Below are positions 43,153 to 51,366 of a stretch of 64,000 nt of DNA, piece by piece (positions within the stretch are counted from its first letter, which is position 1; every line of letters begins with the position of its first letter). The notes under the pieces are model-generated. The model saw nothing but the letters and a program-made list of their open reading frames with translations. It made no database searches and was not told the DNA's origin. Source of the DNA: Pseudomonas sp. SJZ074 (GTDB lineage Bacteria; Pseudomonadota; Gammaproteobacteria; Pseudomonadales; Pseudomonadaceae); contig NZ_VIUE01000023.1 in the NCBI RefSeq assembly GCF_007828215.1, forward strand, positions 1 to 64,000. Direction: 5' to 3'. The position numbers were made by a program, and so were the translations under genes.

Positions 43153-46100
43153 ATGACAAGCACCTCTACCACCACGATCCCCAAGGCCGACGCCAACCCC
43201 AGGGACGCCATATTGAATCAGTTGCTCGCCGGGCCTACGTATCCGGAGGTCGCGTCCATACTTCTGCGCGATGGCCTCAAGAAACTTTACCCCACGCTGA
43301 ACCTTGACCCGCACAACACCGTGGTCGGCGAGCCGGACTGGGACATTGTCGACGACGAAATCGTGCGACGTCCGACCCGCTATGAAACCCTTGCCGAGAT
43401 GCTGGCCGGCCTGGTGAACGAAAAAAGCGATCCGATGCTGTTGATCGAAGGATTGCATTACCTGACCCAGCTGCCACTTGCCTCTCCCGAGGTGCATTTG
43501 CCGGTGCGCATCGACCAGATCGGGCGTCTGATCAATGAACTGGTGCCGGCCATGCTGACGGCCTGTCAGGAGCAACAGCTGGCGTACTGGAATGCTTCGC
43601 TAGGTGAGTCTGGCCCTCGCTGGCATGAGCTCTCCAGCGCGCTTCGCAAGGCGTGGAACGTCAGCCACGTCAAGGGCTGGACAACGACAGAATGCGACAT
43701 GGCCAGGCAATTGTTCCATTACCCCGACCGCAAGGACCGCAAGGAGAACGACCCTTATGAATCCCATGCGTATCTGATTGACGTCGACAAGGTGGATGGT
43801 CAGGAGGTGAAACGGCTGGGCGACAACTCCATCGTGGTCCTGATCGGCACGATTGAAGGCAAGGAAGTCATCCTCAAGTACTCGATCGTCAACGGTTACG
43901 AGAAGTTCGCTTCGCAGGAGGCCCTGGGGCAATCCCTCCCGGCCCATTTTGGCGTGGCCACCTATCGCAAAATCCAATGGCGGTTGTACGAGCCCACCGG
44001 CAGTATTTTCGATCACAAGGCCTGCGGGATGATTGCCGAGCAGATCAAAGTCATCGGTACCTCCCCGCAGACATGGGCGACCTACGACCCCCCTGTCAAC
44101 GGCGAAGAAGCCGATGAGGACGCGCTCGTGGCCTGGTTCCAGAGACAGATGCCTCATTGGTTGCTGGAGGCCACGCCGTCCGATCAGACGCTGTTTGCCC
44201 AGTACATGAAAAACCTGTCGATACTGAATCAATCCCATGCCGGCAAAACCTATCTGGATGGAATTCCTGCCATCAAGGACTACGCGTTAAGCGAGCTGAA
44301 AAAACAGATGGTTCTGGACCACCCCGATGCCTCGACGCTCGATCTGAATGAAATCGAATTCGAGGTGCGCAGCCCCGTTATCTGGGGAAGCTTCGTCGTA
44401 CCCGGCAGGATCGACACCACCCGCTATACCCTGGTCGAGCTCGCCTTGCAGAACCTGATTGCGCTTCCCCTGGGCGACAAAGCCGTCCAGTCCCTGGGCG
44501 AGACCGAGTTGCCCGCGTGGATGACCGTGGCGTACATCGAAAACCTCATCACCCAAGTCGATATCGGTCGCACTTATCCTGAGCTGGTCAAGGGCAAGCT
44601 ACTCGACGATGCCGCAGAATCGAGCCGTCGCGAAAAGTTGTACACCTCCCAACTGCGAATCCAGCTGCCGATGCTGGCGCTGGAATGCAAAATCCGTGGC
44701 GAAGGACACCTGGACGATAGGGGTTACCGCTACGTCGCCGCGCTGATGGAACCTGATGAAGCCAATCGCAAGGTGGATGGAAAAACCATTGTCGTGCGCC
44801 AACTGGCCTTCGTACCCGAACTGCAACTGGGTAACTCGGAAGACGTCGTGACCAATATGTTTGTCATCGGCCCCGAAGACTCGAGCGCCGGACCTTGCCT
44901 GCTGTATCGCCCCATGCTGGAGCCGCAGCTGAGCCAATATCCGTCATTCAGCAATCTGTTGTATGCGATCCGGCAAATCCCTTCGTTACGCCAATCGGTG
45001 CTGGCCTGGCTGCCCGATGGGGTGCGTAACGATTACGGCCGATTGGTTTTCCCGGACCTGCTGCCCTCCCCTTGGGGCATCGTGTCGTTCGTGACCGACC
45101 CTCTGACCTCCTTGGCCTATAGCGGCCCCGTCAGTCTGACCGACAAAACCCTGGGGACGGATTTCCTGTCGCAGTTATTCAAGGCCAATGCCAATGCCCT
45201 GGTCGAACTGGCCGATCGGGAATCGGTGTCCAACCAGGAAAATCGCTGGGAAACCTTCAAACGGGCAGGCTGGCTGATGTTCAACCTGACCTTGCCTTAC
45301 CTGGGAACCGCTGTCGGTACCGCAGCCTGGCTCTGGCAAATCCTGGACGACGTCGACGCGTTGTCGCAAAACAAACCAGAAGCCGACCGACCGGCCAGAT
45401 GGGAGGCGTTCACTGACCTGCTGCTGAACATCGCCCTGGCGATCATTACTCACGCCATCGACCGTGCCAGGGCTGCCAGAACTCCTCACCGCGCCCACGC
45501 CTCGCCAGCGGTGAACGAACTGGAAAGCCTGCCGAAAACACCCCATAAACTGGTGATAGAGCAACTCGGAGCACTTCAAAGTACGTCGCTGCCGACCGAG
45601 CACTACGAGGCCATCCGTTCCGTTGGCGCCTTGATGGGCAGATCGCGGGAAAGCGCACAGTTCATTGACACCTTCAGCATCGATGAACCCGCAGATCCGG
45701 GAGAGCTCCAAACCGAGGGCGTGCTCAAGGGGCTCTACGAGCAGACAGGGGACTGGTACGCCAAAATGGCGGACAAGTGGTTCAAAGTACGGGTCGAAGG
45801 CGACTTCGTCTCTATCATCGATGGGAAAAATCCCGCCCGCGAGGGCCCTCCCCTGATGGGGGATACCCACGGAAAATGGCACATCGATACACGCCTGCGA
45901 GTGCGCGGCAGTGGGTCCAAAGGTGTCAGGCAGAAAGTCATCGCCAACGCGCAGCGGCGTCGGATCGATCTGCTAGCTGCACTGAATCAATTTGAAGCAA
46001 AGAAGCCGGAGAACCAGAAAGCGCTGACGATGCAGGCAGAGGCAGTGGACGAAGCGTCGGGCGCGGCCAGGGAAATCAAGCGCGATGTGTATGTCGCCAC

Positions 46101-47763
46101 GCTGAAAACCCAGCGAGAAAATTACGAGCAGGCGTTGAGAACGCTGATGGAATGGCCACTTTTCCAGTCAAGGCCCGACTACCCCCGCACCCGACTCGGC
46201 TACCTGAACGCCCAGATCAACTTCACGTTCGCCGAGTTGGAGGCTCTCCAGGAACGCTTCGTCCCGGCCTTGAACAAAGCCAAGGGCATGATCACGTCCG
46301 GAGTCAAAGTGTTGGAACAACAACACATTGACGCCGCCGAAAGCATGGTCAGCGTCGGCGACGACATGATCGAGCGCCTGGACTACATGGAGACGCGCTT
46401 CACCGAACTGAAGAACGTCGGCTATGAGGGCTTCGAGTTTATCCGGCGGCACCGTAAGAAGATGCCGCTCTATACAGCCGCCGACCTTCGCCTGATCAAG
46501 ATCGATATGTATCGTCACCTGTGCCTGACACTGGAAAGTGTCGAGTCGATGCCCGAAGGCTGGGAAGCGCTCAACCAGGTTGTCGATAACGCCACAGTCG
46601 CGTACCAAAGCCTGCGCGACGCCATCGATGAGCGCAGCGTGATCCGGCTGGATGAGCGGATCGATGCATTCGGTAGCCTGGCCGAGCAGTTCGCCGCCAT
46701 TGACGAACACCTTCATTACCTTAGCAACGAGTACAAGGGTAGCGTGCGTCAGCCCCAGCTCGCTCGACTGCGCACAGGGATCGCTACGCTTGAACAATGG
46801 ACGTTGCGTCATCTGGCGGCCGCCCTCGATGAGAGAAGGGATCGGCGGAACGCTGGTTCTCCGTATGAGCAACGCCCCAGGCCGAGGAAGAAGTTCATTC
46901 GGGCGCGCTTCTGGGGCTTGGTCAGCGGCGAGCCGCGTTTATCCCGGTCGATGGAGGAAACCGACTGGCTCGACGTGAAGAATCCGTTCTCGGGAGACAT
47001 CATCGTCACGTTCCATCGCAAGGAAACCGGCGAATGGATACCGCATATGAAACCCGACACCACGCCTTCTACCGTGCCGGCCTTGAATATCAGCGTCACG
47101 AAGGGCAACGATCTGATCAACGGCTTGACGGCGTTCAAGGCACAGATCGAGGAAACCGTGAATCAACCCGGCAAGACACCTGCCGGCATCGGGATGATCC
47201 TCAACGCCCACGCAGGCAGGATGGAGAAAGTCAGCGCGGCCATCAAGAAGGCCCTCGACCAGGCGCAAGGCGTGGCCTCAAACGAAACGTTCGAACTGCC
47301 GCAAGAGCAGCGACGCTCGGCCGAGACCCTGCGCACGCAGCTTGAGAAGGAAGCGAGCGCCCTTTATGTTCTGGGGTTCGAAACCGTCCTGAAAGTCATC
47401 AAACAACGCCCACCGACCATGAGCAGCATCATATGGCTTAAAAGCCGGAACCTGATTTCCATCACCAAGCAGAAGAGCCGGCAACGCATCAAGTATCCAC
47501 CCTATGGCTTTCTCGACCGGTATGAGATCAAGGACCTGAAAACCGGCAAAACACTCTGGTTTGCGGACTTCCGTTACTCGACAAATTGGGTACCCGCCTA
47601 CAGCTTCCTTTCAGCACGCTTGAAAACCGTTGCCCAAGCCAATCACAAAACCACCGTTGTCGCCGGCACCGAATCCCTCACCCAACGTCAACTGATCGAC
47701 CACTACCGCGCTGAAATCGCCGTGGATCAGGCCAAGGACGTGTTCTTTAGAAAAACGCGATAA
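43153..47763 (+). CDS. Giant toxin-like protein (DUF6543/dermonecrotic-toxin group), 1536 aa
   Basis: 1536 residues from ATG at 43153 (AGGGAGA upstream). There is no classical signal peptide. The N-terminal two thirds show the pattern of large Pseudomonas DUF6543 proteins: the segment SSAGPCLLYRPMLEPQLSQYPS near 580-600, then a hydrophobic stretch around 710-735 (LPYLGTAVGTAAWLW) that may insert into membranes. Residues about 975-1260 are helical and charged, coiled-coil-like. The C-terminus (FLDRYEIKDLKTGKTLWFADFRY) recalls a tail seen in this group. No catalytic motif is recognisable. It may be an anti-eukaryote or insect-directed toxin, but that is inference from family style. Confidence 0.7.
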   Translation: MTSTSTTTIPKADANPRDAILNQLLAGPTYPEVASILLRDGLKKLYPTLNLDPHNTVVGEPDWDIVDDEIVRRPTRYETLAEMLAGLVNEKSDPMLLIEGLHYLTQLPLASPEVHLPVRIDQIGRLINELVPAMLTACQEQQLAYWNASLGESGPRWHELSSALRKAWNVSHVKGWTTTECDMARQLFHYPDRKDRKENDPYESHAYLIDVDKVDGQEVKRLGDNSIVVLIGTIEGKEVILKYSIVNGYEKFASQEALGQSLPAHFGVATYRKIQWRLYEPTGSIFDHKACGMIAEQIKVIGTSPQTWATYDPPVNGEEADEDALVAWFQRQMPHWLLEATPSDQTLFAQYMKNLSILNQSHAGKTYLDGIPAIKDYALSELKKQMVLDHPDASTLDLNEIEFEVRSPVIWGSFVVPGRIDTTRYTLVELALQNLIALPLGDKAVQSLGETELPAWMTVAYIENLITQVDIGRTYPELVKGKLLDDAAESSRREKLYTSQLRIQLPMLALECKIRGEGHLDDRGYRYVAALMEPDEANRKVDGKTIVVRQLAFVPELQLGNSEDVVTNMFVIGPEDSSAGPCLLYRPMLEPQLSQYPSFSNLLYAIRQIPSLRQSVLAWLPDGVRNDYGRLVFPDLLPSPWGIVSFVTDPLTSLAYSGPVSLTDKTLGTDFLSQLFKANANALVELADRESVSNQENRWETFKRAGWLMFNLTLPYLGTAVGTAAWLWQILDDVDALSQNKPEADRPARWEAFTDLLLNIALAIITHAIDRARAARTPHRAHASPAVNELESLPKTPHKLVIEQLGALQSTSLPTEHYEAIRSVGALMGRSRESAQFIDTFSIDEPADPGELQTEGVLKGLYEQTGDWYAKMADKWFKVRVEGDFVSIIDGKNPAREGPPLMGDTHGKWHIDTRLRVRGSGSKGVRQKVIANAQRRRIDLLAALNQFEAKKPENQKALTMQAEAVDEASGAAREIKRDVYVATLKTQRENYEQALRTLMEWPLFQSRPDYPRTRLGYLNAQINFTFAELEALQERFVPALNKAKGMITSGVKVLEQQHIDAAESMVSVGDDMIERLDYMETRFTELKNVGYEGFEFIRRHRKKMPLYTAADLRLIKIDMYRHLCLTLESVESMPEGWEALNQVVDNATVAYQSLRDAIDERSVIRLDERIDAFGSLAEQFAAIDEHLHYLSNEYKGSVRQPQLARLRTGIATLEQWTLRHLAAALDERRDRRNAGSPYEQRPRPRKKFIRARFWGLVSGEPRLSRSMEETDWLDVKNPFSGDIIVTFHRKETGEWIPHMKPDTTPSTVPALNISVTKGNDLINGLTAFKAQIEETVNQPGKTPAGIGMILNAHAGRMEKVSAAIKKALDQAQGVASNETFELPQEQRRSAETLRTQLEKEASALYVLGFETVLKVIKQRPPTMSSIIWLKSRNLISITKQKSRQRIKYPPYGFLDRYEIKDLKTGKTLWFADFRYSTNWVPAYSFLSARLKTVAQANHKTTVVAGTESLTQRQLIDHYRAEIAVDQAKDVFFRKTR

Positions 47764-47803
47764 ATGCAGGGCCGGGCATCTGCCGATGCCCGGCCCTCAC
47801 GCC

Positions 47804-49429
47804 TCAGCTCTGCCAGGCTCTCGCCAGGCTCGCCAGCGCGGCAGCGATTGCCGCGGGTGGGACGGCAGCGAATCCCAGCACCAGCCCGCCACGGACCGGC
47901 GAGGTGGTGCTGGGCAACCAATAGTTGCTCAAGCCATTGACTTCGACCCCTGCCGCAGTCGCCTGGGCGATCAGTTCACGCTCACGTTCGATACTGTCCA
48001 CCGGCACCGTGACATGCAACCCGGCCACGACGATCGGCATTGCGCCGATACCCGCGATGTTTTTTGGCCAGCCCGCCAGCAGCGCATCACGCCGTGTCAA
48101 CGCGGCCCGGCGCATACGCCGGATGTGACGTTGGAAATGCCCCGCCGCCATGAACTCGGCCATCACCGCCTGGGTGCTGACTTCGGAGTGGCGCACATCC
48201 ACGGCACGGCGACGGGCAAAGGCATCCACAAGGCCAGGAGGCAGCACCAGATAGCCCAGGCGCAAGGCCGGAAACGCCACCTTGCCGAACGTCCCGACGT
48301 AGAGCACGCGTTCTTGGCGGTCCAATGCCGCCAACGGCGCCAGCGGCGCGCCGCTGTAGCGGTACTCACCGTCATAGTCGTCCTCGACGATCCAGCCGTC
48401 GTTGCGCTCGGCCCAGGCCAGCAGCTCCAGCCGCCGTGCGAGGCTCATGACCACCCCGGTAGGGTATTGATGGGACGGGGTCACATAGGCCAGTCGACAC
48501 GGGTTCAACGAGGCGAGCGCGCGACAATCCAGGCCCTCACCGTCCACCGGCACGCCTCTCACGTCGGCACCGGCCACGGCAAAGGCATGCCCGGCTGCGC
48601 GATAGCCCGGGTTTTCCACTGCCACGACGTCTCCAGGGTCTACCAGCAACTGTGCACAAAGGCTGATACCCTGCTGCGCGCCACTGGTGATCACAATTTG
48701 CTCAGCCGTGCAGTGCAAGCCACGAGAACTGCGCAAATACGCTGCGATCAAGCTACGCAAACGGGCATCTCCCTGGGAGTCGCCGTAACACAGCTGCTGC
48801 AAGTCCGGTTTGCGCCAGAAAGCCGCGTTCAGCTTGGCCCAGACGTCGAAAGGGAACAGATCGAAAGCCGGGACGCCCACCCGAAACGCCCGCGGTGGAC
48901 CACTGGGAGGCGCTGGCAGATGGTGCTTTTCGACCCGCTCCAACGCACCACTGTGGATAACTTTACTGGATGAAATCACAGGCAAATCCAACCAATCTGT
49001 GGATAACCCAGTGGATAAGCCTGTTGAAAACCCTGTGGACACTTTTGTGGATATGTTTTTCTCTTCGGGTCTATTCGCGACCAAACTCGCTTCCCCGGCG
49101 GTCCCCATTCCAATGTGGGAGCGAGCCTGCTCGCGATGAGGCCGGCCCAGCAGGAGAGAAGACAGCTCTGCCACATAGGTGCCGTCCCCCACCCGCCCTT
49201 CAATGAAACCCTCGGCATAGAGCTGATCGTAGGCCCGGACCACGCTGTTGCGGGAAATCGACAGCGCCGCCGCCAGGTCACGGCTGGCCGGTAGCCGCGT
49301 GCCGCTGCCCAGACGTCCATCCAGCACCCGCGTGCGCAATGCCTGGTAAAGCTGGCGGCTGAGCCCTTGGCGACGGTCCAGCTCGATTCCGGCGGGGTTG
49401 AAGGACAATGGCGGCACGGCGTTGCTCAT
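47804..49429 (-). CDS. MocR/PdxR-type regulator (GntR HTH + aminotransferase domain)
   Basis: 541 residues. N-terminal winged HTH (about 15-80; LYQALRTRVLDGRLGSGTRLPASRDLAAALSISRNSVVRAYDQLYAEGF) and a fold-type I PLP domain (about 165-541) with SGAQQGISLCAQLLVDPGDVVAVENPGY, DDYDGEYRY and the PLP-lysine region YVGTFGKVAFPALRLGYLV. Such regulators respond to PLP or amino compounds. The linker (about 90-160) is unusual: it contains a REP-derived segment (about residues 96-106) and a serine/threonine/glycine repeat (STGFSTGLSTGLST). Divergent from the FMN-binding-protein gene 100 bases away, its likely target. Confidence 0.88.
   Translation of the reverse strand: MSNAVPPLSFNPAGIELDRRQGLSRQLYQALRTRVLDGRLGSGTRLPASRDLAAALSISRNSVVRAYDQLYAEGFIEGRVGDGTYVAELSSLLLGRPHREQARSHIGMGTAGEASLVANRPEEKNISTKVSTGFSTGLSTGLSTDWLDLPVISSSKVIHSGALERVEKHHLPAPPSGPPRAFRVGVPAFDLFPFDVWAKLNAAFWRKPDLQQLCYGDSQGDARLRSLIAAYLRSSRGLHCTAEQIVITSGAQQGISLCAQLLVDPGDVVAVENPGYRAAGHAFAVAGADVRGVPVDGEGLDCRALASLNPCRLAYVTPSHQYPTGVVMSLARRLELLAWAERNDGWIVEDDYDGEYRYSGAPLAPLAALDRQERVLYVGTFGKVAFPALRLGYLVLPPGLVDAFARRRAVDVRHSEVSTQAVMAEFMAAGHFQRHIRRMRRAALTRRDALLAGWPKNIAGIGAMPIVVAGLHVTVPVDSIERERELIAQATAAGVEVNGLSNYWLPSTTSPVRGGLVLGFAAVPPAAIAAALASLARAWQS
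48952..49054. repeat. Cluster of five DnaA-box-like 9-mers inside the MocR gene
   Basis: TGTGGATAA at 48952-48960 and 48998-49006 (complement of the perfect box TTATCCACA), AGTGGATAA at 49010-49018, TGTGGACAC at 49034-49042 and TGTGGATAT at 49046-49054, all on the plus strand. They encode the S-T-G-L repeat of the linker on the minus strand. Confidence 0.75.
49109..49142. repeat. REP palindrome inside the MocR coding sequence
   Basis: AATGTGGGAGCGAGCCTGCTCGCGATGAGG: a full REP within the frame, encoding PHREQARSHIGM in the linker between the HTH and the aminotransferase domain. Confidence 0.85.
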
Positions 49430-49529
49430 GACAACTCTCGCAAATGGACCTATTGAATTGGTCTTAAGTGGCTCTTACAACAGACCAATAGCCTGCCTAG
49501 GATGCTCGCATTCGCCAAGGAAAATCGTC

Positions 49530-50171
49530 ATGTACAACCCCAAAGCCTTTGCCGTCGAAGACCTGTCCCAATTACACCGGATGATGCAAGCGTGTCGCCT
49601 GGCCTTGCTGGTCACCCATGGCGAGCATGGCTTGCAAGCCAGCCACCTACCGCTGTTGCTGGACACCCGACAAGGTCCCAACGGCAGCCTGTACGGGCAC
49701 ATGGCCCGGGCCAATCCACAATGGCGCGACCTGCAGGCCGGCGCCGAGGCGTTGGTGATTTTTGCCGGGGCCGATGCCTACGTCAGCCCGGCGTTCTACC
49801 CCGGCAAGGCCGAACACGGCAAAGTCGTACCGACGTGGAACTACCAGGCCGTGCACGCCTATGGCCGCGCCGAGGTGTTCAATGATGCCCATCGGTTGCG
49901 CAACCTGGTGAGTGCCCTCACCGACCGCCACGAAAGCGGCCGGGCCCAGCCGTGGCGCATCGACGAAGCGCCGGCCGAGTACATCGACAGCATGCTCAAG
50001 GCCATCGTCGGCTTCGCCCTGCCCATCCAGCGCCTTGAAGGCAAACGCAAACTCAGTCAGAACCGCGATCCCGCCGATGCTGCGGGCGTGCGCCAGGGAT
50101 TGGCGGCCAGCCACGATGCGCAGGACCGCGCCGTCGCGCGCCTGATGTCCGAATTTTCGACCAAGGAATGA
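49530..50171 (+). CDS. PaiB-family FMN-binding protein
   Basis: 213 residues from ATG at 49530 (MYNPKAFAVEDLSQLHRMM) with CAAGGA upstream. The split-barrel FMN-binding fold is shown by LALLVTHGEHGLQASHLPLLLD, by GSLYGHMARANPQWRDL, by VSPAFYPGKAEHGKVVPTWNYQAVHAYG and by KRKLSQNRDPAD, all conserved in PaiB proteins, which are annotated as negative regulators of sporulation and protease genes in Bacillus; the role in Pseudomonas is unknown. It is divergent from the MocR regulator and overlaps the next gene's start region, so it begins a three-gene operon with two acetyltransferases. Confidence 0.88.
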   Translation: MYNPKAFAVEDLSQLHRMMQACRLALLVTHGEHGLQASHLPLLLDTRQGPNGSLYGHMARANPQWRDLQAGAEALVIFAGADAYVSPAFYPGKAEHGKVVPTWNYQAVHAYGRAEVFNDAHRLRNLVSALTDRHESGRAQPWRIDEAPAEYIDSMLKAIVGFALPIQRLEGKRKLSQNRDPADAAGVRQGLAASHDAQDRAVARLMSEFSTKE

Positions 50172-50173
50172 AC

Positions 50174-50620
50174 ATGAACCAGATCGAGATCCGCCCTGTT
50201 ACCGCTGACGATCACGCCGCGTGGCTGCCGCTGTGGCAGGCCTACCTGAGGTTCTACAACACCGAACTGCCAGATGCGGTAAGCCAAAGCACCTGGCAGC
50301 GCTTGCTCGATGAGCGCGAGCCGACCCATGGAGCCCTGGCCTGGCGCGGCGACACGGCCATCGGCCTGGTGCACTTCATTTACCATCGGTCCAATTGGAG
50401 CATCGAGAACTCCTGTTACCTGCAGGACTTGCTGGTCACGGAGCCAAGCCGTGGCACTGGCGTCGGTCGTCAGCTCATCGAGTTCGTCTACGCCACCGCC
50501 AAGGCCGATGGTTGCTGCAAAGTGCATTGGCTGACCCATGAAACCAACGCCACGGCGATCCAGCTCTACGAGCGCATCGCCGAGCGCCCCGGCTTCATCC
50601 AATTTCGCAAAGCCTTGTAA
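50174..50620 (+). CDS. GNAT N-acetyltransferase
   Basis: 148 residues (MNQIEIRPVTADDHAAWLPLW). I chose the ATG at 50174, seven bases after AAGGA, over the one at 50168, which overlaps the previous stop codon. The acetyl-CoA site is visible in LQDLLVTEPSRGTGVGRQLIEFVY (the R-G-x-G-x-G/A loop) and the HWLTHETNATAIQLYERI helix. The substrate is unknown. The second GNAT gene follows after 10 bases; together with the PaiB-like gene this may be a small-molecule detoxification operon under the MocR regulator. Confidence 0.88.
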   Translation: MNQIEIRPVTADDHAAWLPLWQAYLRFYNTELPDAVSQSTWQRLLDEREPTHGALAWRGDTAIGLVHFIYHRSNWSIENSCYLQDLLVTEPSRGTGVGRQLIEFVYATAKADGCCKVHWLTHETNATAIQLYERIAERPGFIQFRKAL

Positions 50621-50630
50621 GGAGCGCCCC

Positions 50631-51305
50631 ATGTTGACTTCACTCGCCAATTGGAAAGGTGTTACGCCACCGTCCACCCAATTGATCGAAGGGCGCTTCA
50701 TCCGCCTGGAAAAACTCGATCCGGCACAGCATGCCGACGGTCTGTGGCAAGCACTGGAAGGCCCCGATGCCGACCCGAAACTCTGGGACTACCTGCCCTA
50801 CGGCCCCTTTTCCGAGCGCAAGGCATTCGATGCCTGGCTAGAGAATCATGCGGCGAACATAGATCCATATTTCTTCACGGTGATCGATCGCGCCAATGGC
50901 GAGGTGCAGGGCATTCTCAGCCTGATGTCCATCGTGCCGGCCCAAGGTCGTATCGAGATCGGCCATGTGACGTTCGGCGCTTCCATGCAGCGTTCGCCGA
51001 AAAGCACCGAGGCGGTCTATCTGCTGGCCAAAGAGGCCTTCGCCTTGGGTTATCGGCGCCTGGAGTGGAAATGCAACAACGCCAACGCCCGCTCGAAATA
51101 TGCTGCCGAACGATTGGGGTTCACGTTTGAAGGCGTTTTCCGCCAGCACATGGTGGTCAAGGGGCAGAACCGCGACACCGCATGGTACTCGATGCTGGAT
51201 TCGGAATGGCCAACCATCGGCGCGGCGTTCGAGCGATGGCTCAGTGAAGAGAATCAAAGCGAGGGCGGCCAGGTGCGTAGCCTGGCGGAGTGTCGCTCAG
51301 CGTGA
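50631..51305 (+). CDS. GNAT N-acetyltransferase (RimJ/RimL type)
   Basis: 224 residues, starting MLTSLANWKGVTPPSTQLIEG with GGAGCG upstream. The order IEIGHVTFGASMQRSPKSTEAVYLLAKEAFALGYRRLEWKCNNANARSKYAAERLGFTFEGVFRQHMVVKG is that of the Acetyltransf_3 (RimJ/RimL) subgroup, with the acetyl-CoA P-loop replaced by the Q-R-S-x-x-S-T form. It acetylates an unknown amine, possibly a small toxic compound rather than a ribosomal protein. Last gene of the FMN-GNAT-GNAT operon, followed by a perfect hairpin. Confidence 0.88.
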   Translation: MLTSLANWKGVTPPSTQLIEGRFIRLEKLDPAQHADGLWQALEGPDADPKLWDYLPYGPFSERKAFDAWLENHAANIDPYFFTVIDRANGEVQGILSLMSIVPAQGRIEIGHVTFGASMQRSPKSTEAVYLLAKEAFALGYRRLEWKCNNANARSKYAAERLGFTFEGVFRQHMVVKGQNRDTAWYSMLDSEWPTIGAAFERWLSEENQSEGGQVRSLAECRSA

Positions 51306-51308
51306 TGA

Positions 51309-51360
51309 GCGCTGGACGATCACCACCGCACATTCGTTCGCGTTGGTGATCGTCCAGCAC
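51309..51360. terminator. Long hairpin between two convergent genes
   Basis: GCTGGACGATCACCACC and GGTTGGTGATCGTCCAGC (approximate arms) form a 16-base-pair stem with a loop of about 18 bases. No U run, but its place between two convergent stop codons suggests an mRNA end for both. Confidence 0.6.
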
Positions 51361-51366
51361 GGCCTG

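Noticed and set aside
48952..49054. A replication origin at the DnaA-like cluster
   Set aside because: No AT-rich unwinding region, no dnaA/rep gene nearby and the boxes lie inside a coding sequence.
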